A stretch of 64,000 nt of DNA from Rhodanobacteraceae bacterium (GTDB taxonomy: Bacteria > Pseudomonadota > Gammaproteobacteria > Xanthomonadales > Xanthomonadaceae): contig JACKOX010000001.1 in NCBI GenBank assembly GCA_024233975.1, positions 253,603-317,602 on the forward strand. The letters are read 5' to 3'. Within the stretch, counting starts at the first letter, position 1, and each line of letters starts with the position of its first letter. Positions 16,804-25,606 of the stretch are shown here, in pieces. Below the pieces are notes generated by a model. It did not search any database and was not told where the DNA came from. It saw only the letters and a list, made by a program, of their open reading frames with translations. Made by a program: the position numbers and the translations under genes.

Positions 16804-18075
16804 ATGCTGAGTATTCTGTTCGGGTTGTTTGGTCTGGCCGTGCTGGTCGGCATCGCCTGGCTGTTTTCCGCGCAGAAAAGCGCCGTCGACTGGCGCCTGG
16901 TGGTCACCGGGATCGGCCTGCAGCTGGTATTCGCGGTGCTGGTGCTGCTGACACCCTGGGGCGCAACGTTGTTCGGCTGGTTGTCCGAAGGCTTCGTTGC
17001 CCTGCTCGGCTTCACCGCCCAAGGTTCGCAGTTCATCTTTGGCGACTTCGCCCGGGCGGACAAGTTCGGCTTCGTGTTCGCTTTCCAGGTGCTGCCGACG
17101 ATCATCTTCTTCGCCGCCTTCATGAGCGTGCTGTACCACCTCGGCATCATGCAGTGGGTGGTGAAAGGCATGGCCTGGGTGATCACCAAAGTGATGAATG
17201 TATCCGGTGCGGAAACGCTGTCGGTCTGCGCCAACGCCTTCATCGGCCAGACCGAGGCACCGCTGGTGGTGAAACCCTACATCCTGCGCATGACGCAGTC
17301 GGAACTGTTGGCGCTGATGGTCGGCGGCATGGCCACCATTGCCGGCGGCGTGCTGGGCGCCTACGTGCAGATGCTGGGCGGCGCCGACACCGCGCAGCAG
17401 CTGTTCTTCGCCAAGCACCTGATGGCCGCCAGCATCATGGCGGCACCGGCCACGCTGGTGATCGCCAAGATCCTGTATCCGGAAACCGAACAGCCGCTGA
17501 CCCGCGGTGAGGTGCGGATGGAAGTCGAAAAGGTCACCGCCAACGTCATCGACGCCGCCGCGTCGGGCGCGGCGGATGGTCTGAAGCTGGCGCTGAACGT
17601 CGGCGCCATGCTGCTGGCCTTCATCGCGCTGATCGCGCTGGTGAACGCACCATTGACATGGATCGGCGATATCAGCGGCCTCGCGGAAATGCTCGGCAAG
17701 CCGACCAACCTCGCCAACCTGCTCGGCTTCGTGCTGGCGCCCATCGCCTGGCTCATCGGCGTGCCCTGGGGAGACGCGGTCACGGTCGGCGGCCTGATCG
17801 GCGAGAAGGTGGTGCTGAACGAGTTCGTGGCCTACGCGCACCTGTCGGAGATCAAGGCCACGCTATCTCCCCAGGCCGCGCTGATCTCGACCTACGCGCT
17901 GTGCGGTTTCGCCAACTTCAGCTCGATCGCCATCCAGATCGGCGGCATCGGCGGCATTGCGCCGGAACGCCGCGCCGACCTGGCACGCTTCGGCCTCAAG
18001 GCCGTGCTGGGTGGTTCGCTGGCGACCTTCATGACGGCCACGATCGCCGGCGTGCTCTCGCAGTTTGCCGGCTGA
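16804..18075 (+). CDS. NupC-family concentrative nucleoside transporter
   Basis: A 423-residue membrane protein; start MLSILFGLFGLAVL at 16804 with GGGAG upstream, the earlier in-frame ATG lacking a ribosome site. The core carries the concentrative nucleoside transporter signatures VFAFQVLPTIIFFAAFMS, ETLSVCANAFIGQTEAPLV and the C-terminal STYALCGFANFSSIAIQIGG. CNT proteins couple nucleoside uptake to H+ or Na+. The next gene, a ribokinase-like enzyme, starts three bases after the stop, so the two probably serve nucleoside salvage. Confidence 0.92.
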   Translation: MLSILFGLFGLAVLVGIAWLFSAQKSAVDWRLVVTGIGLQLVFAVLVLLTPWGATLFGWLSEGFVALLGFTAQGSQFIFGDFARADKFGFVFAFQVLPTIIFFAAFMSVLYHLGIMQWVVKGMAWVITKVMNVSGAETLSVCANAFIGQTEAPLVVKPYILRMTQSELLALMVGGMATIAGGVLGAYVQMLGGADTAQQLFFAKHLMAASIMAAPATLVIAKILYPETEQPLTRGEVRMEVEKVTANVIDAAASGAADGLKLALNVGAMLLAFIALIALVNAPLTWIGDISGLAEMLGKPTNLANLLGFVLAPIAWLIGVPWGDAVTVGGLIGEKVVLNEFVAYAHLSEIKATLSPQAALISTYALCGFANFSSIAIQIGGIGGIAPERRADLARFGLKAVLGGSLATFMTATIAGVLSQFAG

Positions 18076-18078
18076 GAC

Positions 18079-19050
18079 ATGGCCGGCCGCGTCGCTGTCG
18101 TCGGCAGCTATAACCAGGACCACGTCTGGAACAGCCGTGAGCTGCCACAGCCTGGCGCCACGCACTTCGGCGACTACAGCAGCGGACCCGGCGGCAAGGG
18201 CTTCAACCAGGCCGTGGCCGCCGCGCGCGCCGGCGCCAGTGTGGGCTTCTTCTGCGCACTGGGCGAGGATGCGGCAGCCGAGCATGCGCGCCGCCTGGCG
18301 GCTGACGAACGCATCGACATGCATGTCGAGGTCCACGCCGAGACGCCATCCGGTTCGGCGGGCATCTTCGTCGGTGACGACGGCCGCAACATGATCGTGG
18401 TTGCCGCCGGCGCCAATGCCGAGCTGTCCGCGGATTTCGTCAGCAACGAAATGGCATCCGCCGAGGTTGCCGACGTGGTGCTGGCGCAGCTGGAGGTCAA
18501 TCCCGAAGCCGTGGTCGCCGGCCTGCTGGCCGCGCGCAGCGAAGGCGCAATCAGCATCCTCAACCCGGCGCCCGCCGACGCGGCCACCAACGAACGGCTG
18601 CTGTCGCTGGCCGACGTGCTGACGCCGAACGAAACCGAATTCGCCGCCATGCTGGCGCGCCACGATGTGGTCACGGTGGATGCCGACGAGGTCGCCACCA
18701 TCGGCGACAGTCAGCTGCATCGCTGGTGCCGGCAGCTGGCGGGCAGCGCCAGCGTGATCGTCACGCTGGGCAAGCACGGCGCCTTTGTGTCGCACCCGGC
18801 CGACCTTCGCCGCGGCGATGGCGATGACTGTTACCGCGTAGCGGCCGAGAACGTGAACGCCATCGACAGCACCGGCGCCGGCGATGCCTTCAATGGCGCA
18901 CTGGCAGCCGCGCTTTCCGCCGCCAGGCCGGATGCGCCGTTCGCCGACTCCGTGCGCTTTGCCGGCCGCTATGCCGCGATGTCGACCGAGACCGCTGGCG
19001 CCGCGCTGGCAATGCCGACCCTGAACGCGGTGCTGTCCCGCTTCGACTGA
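18079..19050 (+). CDS. ribokinase-like PfkB-family sugar kinase
   Basis: A 323-residue PfkB-type kinase: N-terminal VAVVGSYNQDHV, the GPGGKGFNQAVAAARAG signature and the C-terminal anion hole and catalytic Asp in DSTGAGDAFNGAL. Ribokinase (ribose to ribose 5-phosphate) is the best fit because of the GGKGxNQA motif and its place three bases downstream of a nucleoside transporter; a nucleoside kinase is the main alternative. Confidence 0.85.
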   Translation: MAGRVAVVGSYNQDHVWNSRELPQPGATHFGDYSSGPGGKGFNQAVAAARAGASVGFFCALGEDAAAEHARRLAADERIDMHVEVHAETPSGSAGIFVGDDGRNMIVVAAGANAELSADFVSNEMASAEVADVVLAQLEVNPEAVVAGLLAARSEGAISILNPAPADAATNERLLSLADVLTPNETEFAAMLARHDVVTVDADEVATIGDSQLHRWCRQLAGSASVIVTLGKHGAFVSHPADLRRGDGDDCYRVAAENVNAIDSTGAGDAFNGALAAALSAARPDAPFADSVRFAGRYAAMSTETAGAALAMPTLNAVLSRFD

Positions 19051-19070
19051 CGATGCCCGACCGCGGCCGG

Positions 19071-20033
19071 TCAGGCGTTGCGCAGGCGCGGATCGGCGAT
19101 CTCGCGCAGCCCATCGATCAGTGCGTTGATGACCACGATGGCGACACCCAGCACCAGCACCACGCCCATCACCAGCGTGTAGTCGCGATTCAATGCACCC
19201 TGCACGAAGTAACGGCCGATGCCGGGTATACCGAAGATCTGCTCGACCACGATGCTGCCGGTGACCACGTTGATCAGCGCCGGACTCAGCCAGGCCAGCA
19301 CCGGCAGCAACGCAGGTCGCAGCGCATGGCGGAACAGCACGCGAGCCTCGCTGAAGCCGCGGGCCCGGGCCGCTCGCAGGAAGTCCTGCCCCAGCACCTC
19401 GATCAGGCTGGCGCGGGTCAGGCGTGCGGCGTAGGCAAGGTTCGGCAGCGACAACGCGATCACTGGCAGCACCAGGCTGCGCCAGCCATTCCAGCCACCG
19501 GCCGGCAGCCATTGCAGCGTCACCGCGAACAGCAGCACCAGCAGCGGCGCGACGACATATTTCGGCAGGGCCAGTCCGAGTCCGGCAAACGTCATCAGCA
19601 GGCGGTCCAGCCAGCGCCCGCGCTTCAACGCGGCCAGTGCGCCGAGCGGCACACCAAAGAGCAGGGACAAAGTCAGCGCGAGGCTTCCGGTCAATGCGGA
19701 AATCGGCAACGCCTGCGCGATCAGCTCGCCCACACGGTAGTCCGGATACTGGAACGACGGCCCCAGATCACCGCGCGCCAGATCACCGAGATAACCGATG
19801 TACTGCTGCCACAGCGGCTGGTCGAGGCGGTATTGCGCATTGAGCTGTTCGAGCACCGCCGGCGGCGCGGCCTTCTCCTGGTCGAAGGGACCACCGGGCG
19901 CCGCACGAAGCAGGAAAAAGCACAGCGTCAGCAGCAGCCACAACGTGGCCAGTGCTTCCAGCAGCCGACCGCCGAAGTGGCGAAGCGCGATGCCGCGAGG
20001 CGTCGTGTTCTCTCCCACCACAGACTCACTCAT
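19071..20033 (-). CDS. ABC transporter permease, OppB/DppB type
   Basis: A 320-residue protein starting MSESVVGENTTPRG, overlapping the end of the binding-protein gene by 8 bases. Six membrane segments and the EAA loop (FLRAARARGFSEARVLFRHALRPALLPVLAW) are typical of the first permease of peptide importers; VVEQIFGIPGIGRY is also diagnostic. No OppC-type second permease or ATPase follows: the next gene is convergent. The missing subunits must be elsewhere or absent. Confidence 0.92.
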   Translation of the reverse strand: MSESVVGENTTPRGIALRHFGGRLLEALATLWLLLTLCFFLLRAAPGGPFDQEKAAPPAVLEQLNAQYRLDQPLWQQYIGYLGDLARGDLGPSFQYPDYRVGELIAQALPISALTGSLALTLSLLFGVPLGALAALKRGRWLDRLLMTFAGLGLALPKYVVAPLLVLLFAVTLQWLPAGGWNGWRSLVLPVIALSLPNLAYAARLTRASLIEVLGQDFLRAARARGFSEARVLFRHALRPALLPVLAWLSPALINVVTGSIVVEQIFGIPGIGRYFVQGALNRDYTLVMGVVLVLGVAIVVINALIDGLREIADPRLRNA

Positions 20034-21642
20034 CCGCCCGCTCCAGCGACAGCCAGCGACTGAGGTGATGATCGAGCAGGTTGTCGCGCCAGCCATTCAC
20101 GCGTGGCGCAACCAGGTGCTTGGAGGTGTAAAAGTACAGCGGCAGGATGGCGTGATCCCCAAGTAGCCGCGCTTCGGCTTCGGCGAGTTTCGCGCTGCGG
20201 ATCGGCAGGGAATCCGCATTGCGGGCATCTTCGATCAGTTGGCTGAAATTCGCGTCGTGGTAGCCGCTCCAGTTGAGCGCGCCGTCATCGGCGAAGGCGG
20301 CCAGAAAATTCAGCGGGTCATCCGCATCAGCGATCCAACCACCACGAAACACTTGGGTGATCACCCGCTGCTTGCGGTTGCCGACGAAGACCTTCCACTC
20401 TTCGTTGCGCAGCTCGGTGCGAACGCCGAGCACCTGCCGCCACATCGCAGCGACCGCCAGCGCCAGCCGTCGATGCGGCGTCGAGGTGTTGTAGCGAAGC
20501 TCGACATGCAGAGGCTTGTCCGCCGAATAGCCCGCTTCGGCATAGCGCTGACGAGCCAGCGACTCGCGCTCACCCTGCGTCATCGACGCCCAGGCCGGCG
20601 TCGGTCCGTCGTAACCGGCAACGCCCGGTGGCACCAGCGAGTAGGCCGGTGTTTCACCAAGGCCGCTGACGTGTCGCACGAGGATGTCGCGATCCACCGC
20701 CAGCGACAACGCTTCACGCAGCGCGTGCTTGTCGCGGAACGGCTCGCGCTCGAGATTGAAGCCGAGATAGAAAACCCCAAGATAGGGCGCGATGCGCAGC
20801 TGCTCGCCAAAGCGCGCGCGCCAGTAGTCCTGCGATCCCGGCGGCACCACTTCGGTGACATCAAGCCCGCCAGCGGCGAATCGCTGCAACTCGCTGGCCG
20901 CGTCTTCGGTGACCTCGAAACGCACCGCACCGATGGCCGGCGCGTCACGGAAGTGCGGGCTGCCCTCAAGCGTCAGCGATGACTGCGGCATCCACTCCAT
21001 AAGCCGATACGCGCCATTGCTGACCAGGTTGCCCGGCCGCGTGAACGCGCTGCCATGTTCTTCCACCGATGGAAGGTGCACGGGGAACGCCAGCGGCAGC
21101 GCCATCAGTGACGGCAACGGCAGGCTGCGTGTGGTGTGGATGACCAGGGTATGTGTATCCGTGGCCTCAACGCCGAGCTGCTCCACGGGAAGCTCGCCGC
21201 GCTGCACCGCTGTCGCGTTTCGGATGCCGTCATAGAGCGCGGCCAACGGCGCGGCGGTTTCCGGCGCGAAGGCGCGACGCAGGCTGTCCCGGACCTGCAT
21301 CGCGTCGATGGACTCGCCATTCGACCAGCGCCCATCTTCGCGCAGCACGAAGGTCCAGGTGCGTCCGTCATCCGCCAACGACCAGGATTCGGCAAGCCCG
21401 GGGACCAGACGGCCATCGGCGGCTTCGGTCACCAGCCCTTCGAACAGGTCGCGGAGGATGTTTCCGCAGGCCACCTCCTGGCAGCGTGCCGGGTCCAGCG
21501 TGCTTGGCTCCGGGCCGTTGCCGCGCACCAGCGTCGCCGGGTCCCGCGCCCACAGCGGCATCGACAACATCAGGACGGCGGCAAACAGGCACAGCGATAG
21601 CGGGAAGAACCGTTTAGGCTTTGCGGGATCTGACATCGTCAT
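20026..21642 (-). CDS. peptide ABC transporter substrate-binding protein (SBP_bac_5)
   Basis: A 538-residue protein starting MTMSDPAKPKRFF, chosen because a signal peptide follows (LSLCLFAAVLMLSMPLWA). GNGPEPSTLDPARCQ and LRRDLFEGL-like sequence ILRDLFEGLVTEA at the N-terminus, then FVLREDGRWSNGE, place it in the OppA/DppA extracellular binding family. It should capture peptides in the periplasm and deliver them to the OppB-type permease encoded immediately downstream. The reading frame extends 97 codons upstream without a family match. Confidence 0.92.
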   Translation of the reverse strand: MTMSDPAKPKRFFPLSLCLFAAVLMLSMPLWARDPATLVRGNGPEPSTLDPARCQEVACGNILRDLFEGLVTEAADGRLVPGLAESWSLADDGRTWTFVLREDGRWSNGESIDAMQVRDSLRRAFAPETAAPLAALYDGIRNATAVQRGELPVEQLGVEATDTHTLVIHTTRSLPLPSLMALPLAFPVHLPSVEEHGSAFTRPGNLVSNGAYRLMEWMPQSSLTLEGSPHFRDAPAIGAVRFEVTEDAASELQRFAAGGLDVTEVVPPGSQDYWRARFGEQLRIAPYLGVFYLGFNLEREPFRDKHALREALSLAVDRDILVRHVSGLGETPAYSLVPPGVAGYDGPTPAWASMTQGERESLARQRYAEAGYSADKPLHVELRYNTSTPHRRLALAVAAMWRQVLGVRTELRNEEWKVFVGNRKQRVITQVFRGGWIADADDPLNFLAAFADDGALNWSGYHDANFSQLIEDARNADSLPIRSAKLAEAEARLLGDHAILPLYFYTSKHLVAPRVNGWRDNLLDHHLSRWLSLERADE

Positions 21643-21762
21643 GCGCCGATGTTCGCACAGGCGAAGTTCGCCCGGCGGCCTTGCAACGCGCGACAATCGG
21701 CACCACCTTGCACTGACTGCTGACCACCGGCGTGGTTGGTGACCCCACGACGGAGCAATACC

Positions 21763-23169
21763 TTGTCCAGCCACAGCGCCCAGCCCGACACCGCCATCAC
21801 CGACCATCGCGAGCTGGCGGCCTATCTCGAAGCCGGCAGCAAACCTTCGAAGGACTGGCGCATCGGCACCGAACACGAGAAGTTCGGCTTCCGCCTCGAT
21901 GACCTGCGCCCGCTGACCTACGAGGGCCCACAAGGGATCGAAGCGGTGCTGCGCGGCCTGACCCGCTTCGACTGGGATCCGATCGAAGAAGACGGCAAGC
22001 TGATCGCGCTGAGCCGACCCGAGAATTCGCGCGGCGAAGCCTGCTGCAATAGCGCGGTCGGCATGGCGTCAGTGACACTGGAACCCGCGGGGCAACTGGA
22101 GCTGTCCGGTGCGCCGCTGGAAACCATCCACGACACCTGCTGTGAAGCCGCCTGCCACCTGAAGGAAGTCAAGGCGATCAGCGAGGAGCTGGGCATCGGC
22201 TTCCTCGGCATGGGCTTCCAGCCCAAGTGGAAGCGCGAGGAGATGCCGTGGATGCCCAAGGGCCGCTACGGGATCATGCGCCGCTACATGCCGACGGTCG
22301 GCAACCTCGGCCTCGACATGATGACGCGCACCTGCACCGTGCAGGTCAACCTCGACTTCGCCGATGAAGCGGACATGGTGAAGAAGTTCCGCGTGTCGCT
22401 GGCGCTGCAGCCGATCGCCACCGCGCTGTTCGCCGATTCGCCGTTCACCGACGGCAAGCCCAACGGCTACCTGAGCTACCGCTCGCACATCTGGACCGAT
22501 ACCGACCCGCACCGCACCGGCATGCTCGACTTCGTGTTCGAGGACGGTTTCGGCTTCGAGCGCTACGTCGACTACATGCTCGACGTGCCGATGTACTTCG
22601 CCTACCGCAACGGCGTCTACCACGACGCCGCCGGGCAGAGCTTCCGCGACTTCCTGGCCGGCAAGCTGCCTGCGCTGCCCGGCGAACGCCCGAGCATCCG
22701 CGACTGGTCAGATCACCTGACCACGGCCTTCCCCGAGGTGCGTCTCAAGAAATTCCTGGAAATGCGCGGAGCGGACGGCGGACCGTGGAGCCGCCTGTGC
22801 GCATTGCCGGCGTTCTGGGTCGGCCTGCTCTACGACCAGACCGCGCTGGATGCCGCCTGGGATCTGGTCCGTGATTTCAGCCTGGCCGAGCGTCACGCCC
22901 TGCGTGACGGCGTACCGAAGCACGCACTCAAGCTGCCGTTCCGTGATGGCACGGTCCGCGACCTCGCCCGTGAAGCGGTCAAGATCGCCGCCCACGGCCT
23001 GCAGCGCCGCGCACGCCTGAACAGTCGTGGCGCCGATGAGCGCCTCCACCTCGAGCCGCTGATCGAGTTCATCGAAGCCAACCAGACCCCTGCCGAACGC
23101 AAGCTGGAACTGTTCCACGGCGAATGGAACGGCAGCGTCGACCCGGTGTTTCGCGAATTTGCCTACTGA
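21763..23169 (+). CDS. gshA: glutamate-cysteine ligase, plant/GCS2 type
   Basis: The 468-residue enzyme joins Glu and Cys in the first step of glutathione synthesis. Start is taken at TTG 21763, seven bases after GGAG, giving MSSHSAQPDTAITDHREL; the frame opens slightly upstream at a GTG without a ribosome site. RIGTEHEKFGF, MTRTCTVQVNLDF and RSHIWTDTDPHRTGML are signatures of the plant and alphaproteobacterial/xanthomonad form, unlike the E. coli type. Glutathione links this gene to the frmA/frmB detoxification genes 2 kb away. Confidence 0.93.
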   Translation: MSSHSAQPDTAITDHRELAAYLEAGSKPSKDWRIGTEHEKFGFRLDDLRPLTYEGPQGIEAVLRGLTRFDWDPIEEDGKLIALSRPENSRGEACCNSAVGMASVTLEPAGQLELSGAPLETIHDTCCEAACHLKEVKAISEELGIGFLGMGFQPKWKREEMPWMPKGRYGIMRRYMPTVGNLGLDMMTRTCTVQVNLDFADEADMVKKFRVSLALQPIATALFADSPFTDGKPNGYLSYRSHIWTDTDPHRTGMLDFVFEDGFGFERYVDYMLDVPMYFAYRNGVYHDAAGQSFRDFLAGKLPALPGERPSIRDWSDHLTTAFPEVRLKKFLEMRGADGGPWSRLCALPAFWVGLLYDQTALDAAWDLVRDFSLAERHALRDGVPKHALKLPFRDGTVRDLAREAVKIAAHGLQRRARLNSRGADERLHLEPLIEFIEANQTPAERKLELFHGEWNGSVDPVFREFAY

Positions 23170-23219
23170 GACAGCGCAGAACCACCATCCAACTCACATC
23201 TCCCGGAAAAGTCCAGAAC

Positions 23220-24002
23220 ATGACCAGTCTCCAGCACGCCGACCTGACCGACGATGAGCTTGAACAGCTCAGCGCCCTGATCAACAGCCGTTACGACGAC
23301 GGCATGGGCCCGCCGCTGGAGATGGTCGATGGCTTGCTGTCGGCTGTTGTTGTCAGCCCTACGCTGATTCCGCCCAGCGATTACATTCCGCTGGTGTTCG
23401 GCGAAGACGGTGCCTGGGAAACCATGGAGCAGGCGCAGCAGGCAATGGAGCTGCTGATGCGCCTCCAGAACCAGGTCGCGCGACGCATCGCGCTGCCATT
23501 GTCGGAAGAAGACGGCGCCAGCGAGGAGCACATGCCGCTGTTGCTGCTGCCCGAAGGCGAGCTTGATGGGGACCAGCCGACTGACGAAATGCTCGAAGCC
23601 GATCCGTTCGCCGGCATTGATCCCGACTTTCCTTTCGCGGCGCTTTGGGCCCACGGCTTTCTGCTCGGCGTGGACCTGCGCGACGATGCATTCCGCGTGC
23701 TGGAATCCGAGCTGGACTGGCTGACTGGCGACCTCGACATGCTGGCAACGCTGTCGGAAGCGGCGACTGAGGACGACGAAGTCGAACCGGATCCCTCCGC
23801 GGACCAGCGCACGCCGCTGGCCCTGCGTGAGCGCTTCGAGCATGCCATGCAGATTCCGTTCATGCTCAGCGCCCTGAACGAGCACCGCCTCGCGCACGGC
23901 GGATCGCGGGTGCCGGTGCGCGCGGAAAAGAAGCCGGGCCGCAATGACCTGTGCTCCTGCGGCAGCGGCCGCAAATACAAGCGTTGCTGCGGCGCGAACT
24001 AA
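23220..24002 (+). CDS. YecA/UPF0149-family protein with SEC-C zinc motif
   Basis: A 260-residue acidic protein. The first 190 residues fit the UPF0149/YecA fold (LINSRYDDGMGPPLEMVDGLLSA, DPDFPFAALWAHGFLLGV) and the last 25 form a SEC-C zinc-binding tail with CSCGSGRKYKRCC, as at the C-terminus of SecA. Proteins of this layout have been linked to ribosome or SecA binding, but the role here is not known. Follows gshA by 50 bases on the same strand. Confidence 0.85.
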   Translation: MTSLQHADLTDDELEQLSALINSRYDDGMGPPLEMVDGLLSAVVVSPTLIPPSDYIPLVFGEDGAWETMEQAQQAMELLMRLQNQVARRIALPLSEEDGASEEHMPLLLLPEGELDGDQPTDEMLEADPFAGIDPDFPFAALWAHGFLLGVDLRDDAFRVLESELDWLTGDLDMLATLSEAATEDDEVEPDPSADQRTPLALRERFEHAMQIPFMLSALNEHRLAHGGSRVPVRAEKKPGRNDLCSCGSGRKYKRCCGAN

Positions 24003-24034
24003 GCGCCGGCCAATATCCGCCAGCCATGCCGACC

Positions 24035-25153
24035 TCAGGGCGACTCGAAACCGTCTCCGAATAGCGTGGCGAATTCGGCCGCGCCAAGATCAACCGCGCT
24101 GCCTGCCACGCGACTCCGCCCGTAATAGTCCAGGCTGCCCTGCAGCAGGGGGATGTAGTAGGCACCGGCATCACGCGCACTGGAGCCGGCGGCAAGCTGG
24201 TAGTCATCGCCGGAGAACCCCGCGCTCCCCGTGCTGCTTCCGGTGTCTTCCAGCGGCGTTCCGTAAACGCCGGCGTAGCGATTGTTGATCAACCTGACAT
24301 TGCCGAAGACGCGGATGTCGGCGCGCTCGGCCGCGCTGGCAGTATTTCGATCAAACACGTTGTTGGCGACGATGATCTCAAGGAGTGATGGCGGCTCCGA
24401 AGAGACAGCCGTGAGCCCGGTTGTTCCGATCGAACTGCTAGAAGCGTTGTCCGCAAAGGTGTTGTTGAGGATGTATCCATCGTCGCTACCGGTGATGGAT
24501 ATCCTGACTGGCACGTCTTCGCCGGCATCGTTTTCGACAAACAGGCTGTTTCTAACCACTACCCCCTGATCCGCGAAAATGCTGACAGCCGCGGCACCAG
24601 TGGTAGGGACGGCAACACACTGCTGGACCCGGATACGATCCAGAACGACGGCCAACCCACCCGCGACCGGTTTTGAGATGAAAAGGCAAGTAGGTATGCC
24701 AATGTCCCTGTAGCCACCGCCTATCATCAGGTTTTCGATGAACAGCGTGCCGTTGAAGGTCTCCTCCGAGTAGAACTCGATCACGGACCGCTGGCCGCTG
24801 CCCCAGAGCACCGTCGTGCTGGGGCCTCCATCCTGGCTGTCACAATTGCCGGGAGTCCCGCTCCAGCCGCCCGAAATCCGGATCGTCTTTCCAAGCCCGT
24901 CGGGCCTTCCGGAATAGCCGAAATCGCCATTGGAAAAAGCAAACAGGCCCTGCTTGATGCGAACTTCTTCCTGCGTCTCACCCGACGCAAAGGCCGCGTC
25001 CATCTGCGACTTGAAGTCGCCTTCGGTATTGATGCAGCGAATGGCTGCCTGCGATGCGGAGAAAGGAACGCCGAGCAGGACAAGGAGCAGACCGGACAGA
25101 GGGAGCGAACGCGGCCTCGCATGTGGCGACAAGCGACGTGGATCAATAGCCAT
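24035..25153 (-). CDS. secreted choice-of-anchor-Q beta-helix protein with LFGDGFESP tail
   Basis: A 372-residue protein from MAIDPRRLSPHARP; AGGGA lies six bases upstream. A signal peptide (SLPLSGLLLVLLGVPFSASQA) precedes a region of short beta strands (VVVRNSLFVEN, GYILNNTFADN, LLEIIVANNVFDRN) typical of a right-handed parallel beta-helix. Near the end, GSSARDAG, DYYGRSR and AVDLGAAEF match the choice-of-anchor Q domain. The protein ends in TLFGDGFESP. Likely extracellular; no catalytic residues are recognised. Confidence 0.82.
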   Translation of the reverse strand: MAIDPRRLSPHARPRSLPLSGLLLVLLGVPFSASQAAIRCINTEGDFKSQMDAAFASGETQEEVRIKQGLFAFSNGDFGYSGRPDGLGKTIRISGGWSGTPGNCDSQDGGPSTTVLWGSGQRSVIEFYSEETFNGTLFIENLMIGGGYRDIGIPTCLFISKPVAGGLAVVLDRIRVQQCVAVPTTGAAAVSIFADQGVVVRNSLFVENDAGEDVPVRISITGSDDGYILNNTFADNASSSSIGTTGLTAVSSEPPSLLEIIVANNVFDRNTASAAERADIRVFGNVRLINNRYAGVYGTPLEDTGSSTGSAGFSGDDYQLAAGSSARDAGAYYIPLLQGSLDYYGRSRVAGSAVDLGAAEFATLFGDGFESP

Positions 25154-25281
25154 CAGCTGTCCCTTCATTTGGCTGTCGTGCGCAAAGGGTATGCCATTTG
25201 TCGGCCCTGTCGAGAGGAGGCGGGCGCCGGCGCAAAGCAGGATGACGTGGCCAGCGACTTGGCGGGCCGGGCACAACCCGC

Positions 25282-25302
25282 ATATACTCCCCTGCAGTAT
25301 AA
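25282..25302. promoter_or_regulatory. putative FrmR operator upstream of frmR
   Basis: Inverted repeat ATACT (25284-25288) / AGTAT (25296-25300) around a C-rich centre, 18 bases before the frmR start. Spacing and composition resemble operators of FrmR/CsoR-type repressors; autoregulation of frmRAB is the known pattern. Confidence 0.6.
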
Positions 25303-25317
25303 TTCAAAGCCGTCGCC

Positions 25318-25596
25318 ATGCCGCACAGCCCGGAAGAAAAAAAGCGCGCCATCACCCGCCTGCGCCGCATCCGCGGACAGGCGGATGCGCTGGAGCGCGC
25401 CATCGAAGAAGGCTCGGAATGCGCGGCAGTGCTGCAGCAGATCGCCGCCATCCGCGGCGCCGTCAACGGCCTGATGGCCGACGTGCTGGAAAGCCATCTT
25501 CGCGAGGGGCTGTTTGATCCATCCAAGCGCGAAGAGGTCGACCGCGAGGTCGAGCTCGACGCCACCCTCGACCTGATCCGTCGCTATCTCAAGTAA
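25318..25596 (+). CDS. frmR: formaldehyde-responsive repressor FrmR
   Basis: A 92-residue CsoR/RcnR-family helical repressor. It keeps the residues tied to formaldehyde sensing in FrmR, Pro2 and Cys35, as well as His60; metal sensors of the family add other ligands at the N-terminus that are not obvious here. It lies directly ahead of frmA and frmB on the same strand, with a palindromic operator upstream. Known model: formaldehyde crosslinks Pro2 and Cys35 and releases the repressor from DNA. Confidence 0.92.
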   Translation: MPHSPEEKKRAITRLRRIRGQADALERAIEEGSECAAVLQQIAAIRGAVNGLMADVLESHLREGLFDPSKREEVDREVELDATLDLIRRYLK

Positions 25597-25606
25597 AGGA
25601 ACCGCC

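Noticed and set aside
17863..19512. 549-codon open frame antisense to the ribokinase
   Set aside because: Overlaps three well-supported genes on both strands; no motifs.
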